64,000 bases of DNA from NCBI RefSeq assembly GCF_003473485.1, contig NC_053049.1:8184001-8248000 (forward strand). Direction: 5' to 3'. The position numbers were made by a program, and so were the translations under genes. Numbering within the stretch: position 1 is the first letter of the stretch; every line of letters starts with the position of its first letter. The notes below the pieces were generated by a model, which saw only the letters and a program-made list of their open reading frames with translations, had not been told where the DNA came from and ran no database searches. The DNA is from Medicago truncatula. Its lineage: Eukaryota > Streptophyta > Magnoliopsida > Fabales > Fabaceae. Positions 48,760-60,654 of the stretch are shown piece by piece.

Positions 48760-49254
48760 GTTTGTCCTTTGTAGAGGTGAAAGTATAAGTGTAGTAGTAC
48801 ATGGTATAATGTTTCGTATTTAAATAAGGCTTTCTGGTCTAACCCAACAAAATTCGAATCCAAAACAAACATGTAGCCCATTTTGACACTATAGATTGTG
48901 CAATAACGACTCTTATATATAATAGATAATTAGGGTTTTCAAAGTACCTCTTTTCATTAGCCGCTGCTACTCACTGTCACACTATTATCTGATTTGCGGC
49001 TACCATCCCTAACCCTCTCACAAATTATTACTTTCACGTATTGTTGTTCCTTCCATTCCACCAAATGTAGACAAAAATCTTCCATGAGAGAGCCCTTGGT
49101 ATGTTTAACTGCACACAAAAATGCCTTAGATCTGATCTAATTCCACTTTCCTCAATTATTATTATTTTGCATGTATTCATTTTTATCTCTAATCTATTTT
49201 CTTCTAATTTCTGCTAAAATTGTTGCAGCTTCATTGTAGAGATCGAATGTTATT
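47634..49254. other. Intergenic, no gene seen
   Basis: AT-rich, with a poly(T) tract at about 48727-48757. No recognisable coding exon or bounded element. Confidence 0.35.
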
Positions 49255-49645
49255 CCTTGATAATGATTTCGATTTCTTGTGGTAATCTACAAACCGCTTT
49301 CAGTGGTGGTTTAGTCATGACACTGTTCTATTTTTCCATCTCAACATCGACTGTGATTTCCTTGATCAAAATAGTGAATTCTCAAATTGACGACTTCTTA
49401 AAAACAGTACTCAAACATCTTCTTTAGATATTATATTTATGTAGATTCTATAAATATAATATCTAAAGAAGATTTTTGAGTACCATTTTTAAGAAGCCAT
49501 CAATTTGAGAATTCACTATTTTAATCAAAGAAATTACAGTCGATGTTGGGATGGAAAAATAGAACAATGTCATGACTAAACCACCAATGAAAGGGGTTTG
49601 TAGATGACCACAAGGAATAAAATCCAGAATGAAATCATTATTAAG
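49255..49645. repeat. Long near-palindrome, arms of about 185-200 bp
   Basis: The left arm (49255-49438) and right arm (49446-49645) are inverse copies around a 7-base centre near 49441. Shared stretches include AAATATAATATCTAAAGAAG at the centre and, further out, the inverse of GTGGTTTAGTCATGACA. Only scattered mismatches and one 8-10 base indel are seen. The right arm leads directly into a 67-bp direct duplication (AAGGTTTGTAGATGAAC at 49643 and 49710) and then the plant-mobile-domain remnant. Confidence 0.9.
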
Positions 49646-49860
49646 GTTTGTAGATGAACCTGTGCAGTTCGGAAAATGAAATCATTATCAAGAAATCGAA
49701 ATCATTATCAAGGTTTGTAGATGAACTTGTGCAGTTCGGAAAATGAAATTCGGAATGAACCTATGTAATTTTTCCCCCTATTTTGTGATGCGTTGTGCGT
49801 TTTATGTTGATTACCCTAATATGCATGTTATAAGTATGGACCTTGTTGATTGCAGAAGGG

Positions 49861-51206
49861 GTGAGGTTGAGGCTATGCACACTTCTGTTAGGAGTGAGCG
49901 TCGGAAAAAGTCGGAGGCAGAGGGTGTAGTTCAAGATGAGCTAGAGTACAATCAGATGGACGTGGAGCATCAGGTGGAGGATGATGCTGAGGCAATGGAG
50001 GATGATGGCCAGTAGCAGCGGCGGCGGAGGGGGAAGCGTGTGCCGGCGCCAGACCTTGAGCCTTTGGATGACTATCCAGGTGGCCTACACGACATTACCC
50101 TACTGACGAGGTACCATGTGCATGTGGCCATGAAGGTGTTTGAGGGCGAGGTACATATTAATGTGAAACTTTAATGATTGTAAACTGTTGTTAATCTTTG
50201 TGAAACTAATGTTAATGTTTTGTTTTTAATTTTTTGTGGCGAGCCAATTTAAAATGCATTAACAATGGGAAGAAGATTGATTCGATGCATGACGAGGATA
50301 CCAGGCCTATCATGAATGCACAGTGGTGGCGTGATGGACTGAGTGCCACCGGTCTTTCTTGGCTTAAGGATACCAGCTACAACCGGATTGACCACGACCT
50401 GATTTCTACATTTGCGGAGAGGTGGCACGAGGAGACATCAAGCTTCCATCTTCCATTTCGGGAGATGACAGTGACACTTAATGATGTGCATGTTTGCTCC
50501 ATCTTACCATTGATGGTATGTTTTTGTCACACGAGAGTATGGCAAGGGACAATGCGGTGGAGATGATGATGCAGTATTTGGGGTCTTCTCCGGAAGATGC
50601 TCTTGATGAGGTGAATGAGACTAGAGGTGCACATGCACAATTTAGCTACTTGAGAAGGATTTTCAAGGGGCGCCTTTTGCAGCACTTGGAGGCTGATAAT
50701 GAGGGTGGTATGAAGGAGGAGGTGCAAAAGTTGTGGGACCAAACTCTCCGCATATATTTGATGTACTTGGTGGGGATCACGTTATTCACTGACAAGAGCA
50801 CCACCTATGTGGATGTTGTCTATCTGAGGTACTTTAGAGAATTGGAGGTTGTTGTTGGTTATTCGTCGGGAGCTGCTGCACTATCACACTTGTATAGGGA
50901 GCTTAACCATGTTGCCCATTGGAACTGCAAGCATCTGCTAGGATACTTGACTTTGTTGCTGGTATAAATAAATAATTATGTTTGATTTTTCATCAATAAG
51001 TGTTGATTGTTTGTATATTTATATGTGGTTGTCTTTGTTGTAGGCTTGGGTTTATAAGCACTTCAGCGTGTATAAGCAGCAAGGATGCGTGGGGTGGATA
51101 TCGGGATAATCAGCATCCACGCGCCATGTTTTTTGCACCACGGATGAGTTTGTCTACACCAAACAAGTACAGAGGTTACCTGGATGCGCTGGATCTAAAA
51201 AAGTAA
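49861..51206 (+). pseudogene. Plant mobile domain (PMD) gene, broken
   Basis: Order of pieces: a charged N-terminus (SERRKKSEAEG), a TAG stop at about 50012, then RRRRGKRVPAPDLEPLDDYP and GLHDITLLTRYHVHVAM, then PIMNAQWWRDGLSATGLSWL and ISTFAERWHEETSSFHLPFR, EMTVTLNDV, a one-base frameshift near 50490, then LLHLTIDGMFLSHESMARD, RRIFKGRLLQHLEADNEGG, YLVGITLFTDKSTTYVDVVY, and HWNCKHLLGYLTLLL joined over a likely intron (50967-51043) to AWVYKHFSVYKQQG. This is the PMD (PF10536-type) fold found in MAIN/MAIL proteins and in plant transposons. The premature stop and frameshift mark it as dead. The adjacent long palindrome suggests a transposon-borne copy. Confidence 0.8.
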
Positions 51207-52170
51207 CAGTAATAATTTTTTTATAAAAAAACTCGTAATGTTAAAGGTCTTTTCTATTCAATGTTTGTTCATGTGGTCTTACAAAAAATTAGAGATCTTG
51301 CTAGGGAGGTTGAAGCAAAGGCTTTACAAGATTCACCCTTGAACCTTTATATCATGACATATGTTTGTTCATGTTTTCTCAAGTGGCTTTACGTACGACA
51401 AATTTGAGATCTTGCTGTGGAGTATGAAGCAAAGAATTACAAGATTCATTCTTGGGCCAAATATGTGAGATGTCTATTAACCATTGGATGAGTGAGTCAA
51501 CCATGTTTGGAATTCAATATCGAAATTTGAAAGAAAAATAAAAATTAACTTGATGCTAAACAAATAAATAGACCTTACAAAAGGAATTATTTTTTTTTAC
51601 TCCCTAAAAAAAAAAGGATTTTTTATTTTTATTTTTATTTTTATAATGAGTCTCTTGGTTGATACTCAACATGACATAGTATTAAATTAATAACAACTCT
51701 ACATAGAGTTATTCTACTTTGGACTAAATAGTTTTTTTTTTTTTTTTTTTTTTTAAACTTTGGACGAAATAGTTATTCAACTTAATAACTTCACAAATTT
51801 TCACAAAAGAAATGGCAATAATAGTTATGTAATTGAATAATCGACATAACTTGTATTTTGAAAAAAAACTTATTATACATTCAATTCAAATTAAAATTTT
51901 GTAAAATTTGTAAAGTTGAATTTATTCAATAAAAACTTTTAAATCAATGGTTAAATTTGTGAAATATAATTTTTTATAATGAGTTATTATAAACAGAAAA
52001 TTTTATGCAGAGTTACTCCTCAAATAAACTAATCATGAACAATAAACAAGATTGGAGGACATAAACCAAAATACATTGAAACAAATAAGAAAGCTTATAA
52101 CGAGTGTTGAAACAACTACATGTTTATGTTACAAATGCCTTTTTGAAGAACATGTTTGCGATTGTTATAG
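51207..52170. other. Spacer with a degenerate direct repeat of about 100 bp
   Basis: 51261-51355 and 51361-51455 are related (both have ATGTTTGTTCATG, AGATCTTGCT, TTACAAGATTCA). A poly(T) tract lies at about 51730-51753. No gene. Confidence 0.5.
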
Positions 52171-52983
52171 GGTCTGTTTGGGAAACTAAAAAAAAAAGAG
52201 CTTTTAGTTTTTACCTTATAGCTTATAAGCTCGTTTGACAAAAAAAGCTCTGTTTGGTAACACTTTTTTACCATGAGCTTATAGCTTATTTCACGAGCTT
52301 ATAAGCTATTTTTCAGAAGCTATTCCAAGTAGCGTTTGAGCTTATAGCTTATAGCTTCTCACTTTTTCTTCCAATTTTACCCTTATTATTTCATTTAAAT
52401 TGTATTTTTATCCATTATAATTTTTATAATAAGCTACGTAATAAAGACTACTATCCATTTATTCCAATTTTTGTATATATATCAGCTGACCTTTTTTTTT
52501 TTTTTTGAAAAAATATATACCTTCGTTTTTTTTTTTACTAAACAAAATACTATTATTCTATTAGTGTTACTTTTTATTTTTATTTTTTTGAGGTAAGTGT
52601 TATTTTCTTTATTCTCCGTTATTAGTATTACTCTATTAGTGCTACCTTTTTTTTTGTTTTTGAGGTAAATGTTATTTTCTTTATAAAGTAGAAACACTTA
52701 AATAATAATAAATATAAGATAAAATTTTAGTGAATAAAATTTAATTTAATTTATAATACATTAGGATATATTAAATTAATAAATTTAAAGTATTTTTTTA
52801 AAGAAAAATTAGTTTACAAAATTACAAATACTTAAATTAATGATATAATTTTTATTATGAATTAAGAATACCCTTTATGTCATTTTACATTTATCAGCTA
52901 GTTGAACCGCTATTTTTACCAAACACTTCAGTTAGCTTATCAGCTAGCTTATCAGCTATCCGCTATTTTCACCAAACAGAGCC
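52171..52983. mobile_element. Tourist/Harbinger-like element, 813 bp
   Basis: The left end GGGTCTGTTTGGGAAACTAA is inverted at the right end (complement GGCTCTGTTTGGTGAAAATA). The 3 bp ATA occur on both sides (52168-52170 and 52984-52986). Subterminal AGCTTATAAGCT-type palindromes recur on both arms. No transposase. The GGxxCTGTTTGG ends and 3-bp duplication fit PIF/Harbinger MITEs. Confidence 0.75.
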
Positions 52984-53328
52984 ATAATCATTTACACTTT
53001 GAAGAACATGTTTGTCTCATGAATAATTTTTGATTCATCAAATCCTTGACTGTTTGCCTCAAGAAATTCTGCTTCTTACTCATCTTAATCAGCTTCTTGG
53101 CTTAAATATGGTAGAGGAACCATTGTCTATAGGAGTGGGTTAAAGTAACATCACATGTATTACTCAAAGTCAAAGCTTTCTTAAAGGCCTGAATTGTGAC
53201 GATGGAACATACAAATGTAAACATTCCACTATTACAACAAGAATGGACTCCATTGTTGAAAATTGATTGTGCTCTAGCAAAGCCACTGCAAATTTATCAT
53301 TGTTGTTTTTTTCTAAAGGCTTAAATGC

Positions 53329-53733
53329 TCTTTTGGTCCCTTAATTAAAAAAAAAATTGTTTGAAGATTTTAAATTTTTTTTTAGTCTCGTTTTGGTCCC
53401 TTCTGTTAGGTTTCCATTAGGGTTTTAAAAAAGAGTTAACTCTGGACACGTGTCACCTTGTCATTGGCTCTGAGTTTTTTTTTTTTTTTTTACGAAAAAA
53501 ATTATTATTTTTTTTAAAAATATATATATTTTTTAAAAAAAATCCCAGAACCAATGACAAAGTGACATGTGTCCCAGAGTTAACACGTGTCACCTTGTAA
53601 TTGATTCTGGGATTTTTTTTATAATTTTTTTTTTTTTTTGTAAAAAAAAATAATCTCAAAGGTGACACGTGTCCACACTTAACGTTTTTTATTAAAACTA
53701 ACGGAAACCTAATAGAATAGACCAAAATCACCG
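53329..53733. repeat. Fold-back repeat with nested inverted GGACACGTGTCACC words
   Basis: CTGTTAGGTTTCCATTAG and TAACTCTGGACACGTGTCACC-like sequence on the left are inverted on the right, and an inner pair (CCCAGAACCAATGAC and its relatives) folds in addition. The outer ends resemble the AAATGCTCTTTTGGTCCC repeat common in legumes. Several poly(A) and poly(T) stretches interrupt it. Confidence 0.6.
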
Positions 53734-54145
53734 TGATATTGTAGAAGCACAAGTTGTAGCTTTGCATTTGTCGCACCTTTGATGTGCTCTTAAACATGAA
53801 AACAATGACGATACAATTATTGTTCTAGAATATGAGTGTGTCGAGTACTTCTTATACTACGTAAGGATTGTCAAAAATCTTTCTAGAATGACATTGGATA
53901 ACAAACGTTGTGTCACTTGAATTCTAAGTCATCTAGATCTAAATTAGGTTTCCAATCCGCTTTAAACTTTCAAGATCACCATCGAAAAATAAATATATAA
54001 AATAATATTGTAGCATCAGATAAGTTATTTTTCACCGTGGATCAATACTTAAAATTATCAAAAATTTCAACAACAATCAATGATACTACTCTAAAATAAA
54101 GACTCAAGACATTTCTCATAATTACACTGTCAATCTAGAAGTAAT

Positions 54146-55513
54146 GGAGGTCTAGGAGTGAGGGATGTGAAGTTGGTAAATTTGAGTCTCTTGGCTAAGT
54201 GGAAATGGTGATTACTTCAAGAGGAGCAACCTCTTTGGAAGAGGGTTTTGGAGGATAAATATGGTGATCATGTTAGAGGATTGGTACCTAGTGAGATAGG
54301 TAGGTGGCCGAGATTCACCTCTCTTTGGTGGAGAAATTTAATGACTTTGGAGGATGGGATGAGAGAGCTTTGGTTTTCAAATAGGGTGCGGAGGAAGGTA
54401 GGTAATGGAGGTACAACTAGTTTTTGGATGGATAGGTGGATAGGGGAGGCGCCCATTATATAATGTGTTCCCGAGGCTCTTTTCTCTTTCTAACCAAAAG
54501 GATGCTAAGGTGGGAGAGATGGTTTTGGTACAAGAAGGGGGACGTGTTTGGAATTTAACATGGAGGAGAAATCCGTTTATTTGGGAGGGTAATCTAATTG
54601 CTAATTTGATGGCTCTTTTGGAGGATGTTAGATTTCGTGGGGAGGAGGATAGATGGGAGTGGCTACCGGATGATGGAGGTGCTTTCCATGAGGGGATTTT
54701 TTTTCTTTTATTTGGAAGAGCCCGGCTCCGTCCAAAGTGGTGGCATTCTTTTGGTCTTTACTCCTTGATCGTATTCCTACAAGGGCAAATCTTGATATTC
54801 GACATATTTTAAATCCGGAATCTTCGCTCCTTTGTGTCTTGTGTGATAGGCATGTTGAGACATCTACGCATCTTTTCTTGCATTTTGATGTGACCTCGTT
54901 AATTTGACGTGGTATTTTGAATTGGTTTGAGATCAATTTTATTACTCCACACGATTTTTGTGCATTTGGGTTGTTGGAATAGTGAGGTTCCCTCCAAAAG
55001 GCTTAAAAAGGGGTTTTGGTTGATTTGGCATGCGACAATTTGGTCGATTTGGAAGGAAAGAAATGCAAGGATTTTTAACAATCAAATGAAAGAAGTGGAG
55101 GAGTTAGTGGATGAGATTAAGGCGGTTTCTTGGGTTTGGACGACGAGTAGATTAAAGATAGCTTCTTTCCTCTTTTATGAGTGGATTTGGAATCCTAGAG
55201 AGTGTCTAAGCGGCACTGTTTTTTGGATCTGCTATAGGTGTTTGAGTTGCTCGGATACCTCAGCTGTCGGTGCAGGTTTTTTATTGATGGCTTGGCTTAT
55301 GGGAATGTACATTTGTTTTTGGGATTTGTTTCATGTTTTTTCATGTTTCATGCTTCATGCTTCCTGTAGCTGTGCTTATTTTCTGCACTAGCTTATTGTT
55401 CTTGTTAGCTTTGTGGCAGTAGGCTGTGGTTTTCTTTTGTTCTGTATCAGCTGGCCATTTTAGCACTTCTGGTGCATGGCACTCATTTATATATGCCAAT
55501 TCAAAAAAAAAAA
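54146..55513 (+). mobile_element. 5'-truncated LINE (L1 type) with poly(A) tail
   Basis: Pieces of ORF2: GGLGVRDVKLVNLSLLAKW, WFSNRVRRKVGNGGTTSFWM, WEWLPDDGG, then a zf-RVT knuckle with SKVVAFFWSLLLDRIPTRAN, CVLCDRHVETSTHLFLHFDV, and the tail GFWLIWHATIWSIWKERNAR and IFNNQMKEVEELVDEIKAVS. It ends with an A run at about 55503-55515. AAGTAAT (7 bp) occurs just before 54146 and just after the tail (55514-55520), a likely short target duplication. Frameshifts and an in-frame stop make it inactive. Confidence 0.85.
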
Positions 55514-56871
55514 AAGTAATTTGATTGATGTCAGTTCAATATACACCGTATATTTATTTTTCGTTGTTTAAATCATATGAGCATTAATTAAATCATTACT
55601 TTTAAACATAAAAATGAAAAGAATCATTAACATCTACCATTAAAAGATGACATATGTCGTGGTTGAAGTTTTAAATATTAATTCTCAATAAGTCATTTAT
55701 AAAGATTGTTAATATTAAAATTTATATATGATAACATATGGTTTGTAACCAAAAGAAAAAAGAAAGACATGATTAGATACATTGTACTCCAAAATCTAGG
55801 ATTTATTCTCTCTTTCACATTTTTCAGCTCCTTTGATTTTGATTTTTGAGAATTCTATATCATCCTATGTGTGAGCAATTAGTCTAGGACATTGACAGCC
55901 ATCCAATTCCATGATGATGATGCTATTTCTTATCTTATTCTTATTTTTTATAAAAATAAATTATTATTTGTCCTAAAGAAAGATCCCTCTTCTTTTGATA
56001 ATGTACAATTTCGTCTTGTTCCTCATCCAATCTAATCCATCTCCTCGAGATATAGGAAAGAGAGACAAACCAAGTCTAAAACAGGACTGTGTTTTTGGTC
56101 CCTTTACATGTGACTCATTTTATTAGTCTCTGGTTCCAACTAAGTCTATGTCCTTTTTTCTTTCTTCAGTATCTTGTTCCACTGCTTCTCATAGTCACTT
56201 TCTGCTGACTCACTGTTCAAACTTCTTACATCATTACAATTTGAATATTAAAGTGAATACTCATTTTAGTAGCTGTCAAAATTAATTGGTCATTGCCAAA
56301 AATAAAAACATTTATTAAGCATAAGAAGAGAATTAGAAAAACTAATAATCATCAATAATTTTATATCAATAAGTATATGTTTGGATACACGTCAAATTTA
56401 TGACAAAAAGCCGCGACAATGCAAAAGCTTTAAATAGTTACTTTATAATTAGAGTGCAACGTGACACTGCTTGAAATATACATTCAAACATACGCTAAAA
56501 TGAGGTTTTTATACAAAAAACGACCATTGTATCTGACATCGTATAAAATATAACTCAGATGTGTGTTGTCGGAATAAAGAAAGAGAATAAACAATATAGA
56601 CATAACTAAACCAAACCAGCCAAAGTAAAGTAACTTCCCTCCATTGAGAAAAACTCCATTTTCCCTTATTCTAATCAATGACCCTCTAAAATAAGGCCAT
56701 GAATATCCCTAGCCACAAATTCATTCAACCTTCATCTTACTTGGTACAACAACAAAAACATCTTACACACATTAAAATCCATGTCATTTAGCTTCATTTC
56801 CATAGTTTTTATTTCTTTTGCATTTCAACACACTTTCTTATTATAACTATCTTTTTTGTCTTGAGAGCAAC
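55514..56871. other. Intergenic and remorin upstream region
   Basis: AT-rich. The right end should contain the remorin promoter and 5' UTR. No other gene or bounded repeat recognised. Confidence 0.4.
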
Positions 56872-59800
56872 ATGAACATGTATAGCAAAAACAAGGACTA
56901 TTACAACAACAAAAACAACCCTTTTGTTGATGATTTCATTGATCCACTTTGCAAGCTGAACCTAAAAGAAACCTCTGAGTTTGTCAAATCTTTACCAGTT
57001 TCAAACACCAATGCAGAAAACAGAAGACTCAGCAATGATTCTGTAACACAAATGAGAAAACTAGAAGCTCCTTCTACACCTGGTAGACCACTTTTCAGCT
57101 TCAGTTCTTCTTCTTCTTCAAGCATTGTTGGTAGAAACCTTCCAAGAAAGAGTTTTCCTTCTAAATGGGATGATGCTGAAAAATGGCTTATAAGCACTTC
57201 TTGTCATGACTCACCAGCTCATAATAACAACACTTTGAAAGGTGTTTCATCTTTAGAATCTGGAACAAGACATTGTGATAATGGTTTTAAGCAGAAAATG
57301 GAAGAAGGGTTTTCAGAGAAATCAAGGGTCATAGAAGAAAAAGTGTTGTCAAAAAGTGTTACTAATTTTCAAAGTTCTTCTTCAAGTTTGGACCACAATA
57401 ACAGTGTTGGAGCTTTCAATGGTATCTCATGTCCACCAACAGACATAGTACTAAAAGGTGAGTTCATTGTCTTAACTCCAAAATTTGAACTTTTTCATTG
57501 TTTGATTTACTTTCTTTGTTATTTACAAACTACACTTTTTTTTCTTTTTTCTTTTTTGTCTTTATTGAATTCCAAATTTTTATTATTTCTTCTGAAAAGT
57601 TTTTCATCTTTAATAGTTTCATTTGCTTTAAGTCTCATTCTGATTTTGGAACCTCATATCAATATAATGAGTTTATTAGTTCCCATTGACTTGACCTAAG
57701 AGTGTAGGTTTGTTGAAGATGAAAAAAATTTCAAGTTTATTATCTCCTTGTATTCTGAGTTATGTAGCACTTATACTGGCGTGTCCGGTGTCCCACACGT
57801 ATGCGGTTGTCACATTATAAGAAAATCATTTTTGCAAATTATTACCAGTAGGATTTAGTCCCACATTGGATAGATAGGATTCTTGAGAAGAGTTTATAAA
57901 GAGGAGACACTTCTCACTGTACAAGCCGGTTTTGTAATGTTGAGTTAGGCCCCGTGACATCAATTGTGTCGGTGTGTTCGTATCATTGGTAGTGTCGGGT
58001 CTTGAGTTCGTGTTTGTGTTCATGATTCATAGATTTCGAGCTTTTGAGTCAGATTGTTAGTGTCTGGCACTAGCCCATAATGAAAATTGGAAGAGAACCC
58101 AACTTCCTCTTGCTATTTGGCCATTTAATGACAAGGTTTTAACACAGTCACGATAATGGTTGCGGTCGTGTCACAATCTTTGATATTGCAGAGAATCACA
58201 CCGGATGTGGCCTCAATCGCAATCGCACTTGTGTTGCCAGCCCATATTGAGGTGGCGACTTTATTTAAAACCCTCTTGAATGATGTAAATAATGTTGTGT
58301 ATCACAATAATCAGCTGTATTGCAATCCACAATCCTTGATATACAATGTATCACATTTCAAATTTTATTAATTCAACAACTGGTTTACACTGCAGATAAG
58401 TACACAGACAGCATAGAGCCAATTTTACCAAAATTCCGGTATTCAGAACCAACAAAAGAAGGATTCTTATTCAGAAATCAAGCTTGTGAGGCAATGCATG
58501 AATCTTACACAGAAGTGATTCATGAAGTTAAACACAAAGATGTTGGCACAGAAATGACTCCATTAGGAAGTTCCACAACTTCAAGATGTCACACACCATT
58601 CAAGAGTTCATCGCCTGCGCGCCATAACACTCCTGCTAGTAGGTCAGGACCATTGGCATTATCTAACATTGACAGCAATGGATGCAGTGTTGATGCTATT
58701 CAGCTAGAAGAGTGTCATTTTTCTAAACTGCAATTTGGAACGACAAAGTATGATTTGGTTGCACCAAATTGGAGCTCAAGTGAAGAGGAGGAAAAGGAAA
58801 TATCGAAAAGTTTGAGACATAATGCTAGTTTGAAAGCCGATTCTGATTGTATAGCTGCCAGTTGGGAAGAAGATGAGAAGAACAAGTGCTGTCTTAGGTA
58901 ACTAAACTATACCTTACAAACCAATGTTTTAAAAATTTAATCGAAAAGTTCAATTGGTTGAACCGTGAACCACACTTTCTTCACTTAGGTTATTTTAGCT
59001 GTTCAATCGTGATTTTGTTCTGATTTTAAGTAGTTGAACATTGACCTGATGCCGGTTTGATTTTTAAAACATTGCTTACAATTTAACTGCTAAAACGACC
59101 ATTTTCGTCGATGAACTGACACCTTACCTTCTCTACTTCAACTTATCATATAGTTTCATGCATTCATCTTATTTGCATTGGCTAGCACTAAATTGTAGTT
59201 TGAATTGATGCAGGTATCAGAGAGAAGAAGCAAAAATCCAAGCATGGATAAACCTCCAAAATGCTAAAGCAGAAGCCAGGTCAAAAAAGCTTGAGGTATT
59301 TCATTGCCAAATCTATTTTCTCATAAACTTTGGTTAGTTTAAAATGGTTTTTACTTAACCTATCCACCAAAATCCACTTGAAAATATCATTAATGTGATA
59401 CAAAAAGCTATTCTAAGCTATAAATAGCAATCAATAATAAATGTATTAAACCATAAATTGTTCATTATTGTTAATGATAGTTTACTAATGGATCATGGTT
59501 GCTCACTCTATAATTCATTAGAACCTTTGACCACATTACTAGTCCTCAACCTCTACTATCACCCACCCTCACCCTCACCCTCTAAATTATATTATATAGT
59601 TAACAAATTATGTTGATTTTTTTATCTGAAATACCAAACTTAAAATATGGACCGCCTGATCGGGATCCAACGGTTTTCGATGTAATGATAGTGTAAAGTC
59701 AGCAATTCACTCTTTTGCAAGCAGCTTGAACTGTTTATAGGTGGCAGATTTATGTGTAATGCACATGGGATGGGATAGCATGTTGTCCTAAAGTATGTAG

Positions 59801-60654
59801 AATCCAAGGCCATATACAGTGTACATTATACAAGTTTTATAGTACATGAGATTCTTCTGGTATGAACTTTTGACTACAATAGAATGCATTGCCGGGCATA
59901 TTGCTGGCTTATTTCCTCGAGCCACCCTCAATTTATGGATACCATTTATTAATTATTATTTTCTTGACCAGTCAATACTATAGTCCATTTCTGATTTTTT
60001 ATCAACATGCTTCCCTAATTTCAAAAATAAAAATATCCTTGAAAACCAATAAATATAGTCATGTTTATTTATTTTTTCACATAGTGATTTGTTAAAAAAT
60101 ATAAAAATATACTCCACTATTATTAGTTAAAGAAAATTGTTTATGTATTGGACAGCTAGATAATAGATCGTAATCTAGGGAATCAATCTACTATTTTATT
60201 TAAACCATAAGAATAATGATAATAATGTTAATAAAAACAAAATCCAAGTTGAAAACTACTAGGCATATTCTTTTCAAACCTTAAGAATACTATAAAATGT
60301 TTCAAAGTCCACAAAATCATTGAAAACCACAAATGTGTTAAAAAAATATATATTACACATTACCAAGCAAATTTTTAATGTTGAAAGTTGAAAATCTTTG
60401 AAACTAACTAAGCATGCTTTATTAATTTATAGGTGAAAATCCAAAAGATGAGATCAAACCTAGAAGAGAAGTTAATGAAGAGGATGTCAGTGGTTCACAG
60501 GAAAGCTGAGGATTGGAGAGAAACAGCTAGACAACAACACTTAGAGCAAATGGAGAAATCAACTCAACATGCTAAAAAGATTATTCATAGGCATAACTCA
60601 CAATTTTCTAGGCACAGTTCATGTGGATGCTTTCCTTGCAATAACAACCATTAA
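56872..60654 (+). CDS. Remorin family protein with long N-terminus, 4 exons
   Basis: Exons 56872-57457, 58396-58897, 59214-59295 and 60433-60654 join in frame to 463 residues. The C-terminal remorin domain (about residues 345-450) is a basic coiled coil: EEAKIQAWINLQNAKAEARS, then KKLEVKIQKMRSNLEEKLM and RMSVVHRKAEDWRETARQQH. It ends in SSCGCFPCNNNH, whose cysteines are likely S-acylated to anchor the protein to plasma-membrane nanodomains. The N-terminal two-thirds is serine-rich and disordered, with EAPSTPGRPLFSF and PSKWDDAEKWL, motifs of the long (group 6-like) remorins, though the group is uncertain. Remorins scaffold membrane domains in immunity and, in legumes, symbiosis; this one's role is unknown. 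An ATG two codons downstream is an alternative start. Confidence 0.93.
57845..57960. repeat. TRIM/LTR-like fragment in remorin intron 1
   Basis: The words AGTCCCACATTGGATAG, AGAGTTTATAAAGAGGAG and TACAAGCCGGTTTTGTAA then GTTGAGTTAGGCCCC are in the order seen in a common angiosperm repeat of small LTR (TRIM-like) type. Ends are not resolved. The rest of the intron has no clear element, apart from GTTGCGGTCGTG-type words near 58160. Confidence 0.4.

Noticed and set aside
48642-48881. Lysine-rich open frame on the minus strand
   Set aside because: The lysine run is the poly(T) tract read in reverse; no domain.
50527-50742. Minus-strand open frame in the PMD region
   Set aside because: It is the reverse of the PMD coding sequence and has no motif of its own.
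53453-53797. 114-residue minus-strand open frame
   Set aside because: Made of poly(A) and poly(T) stretches within a fold-back repeat.
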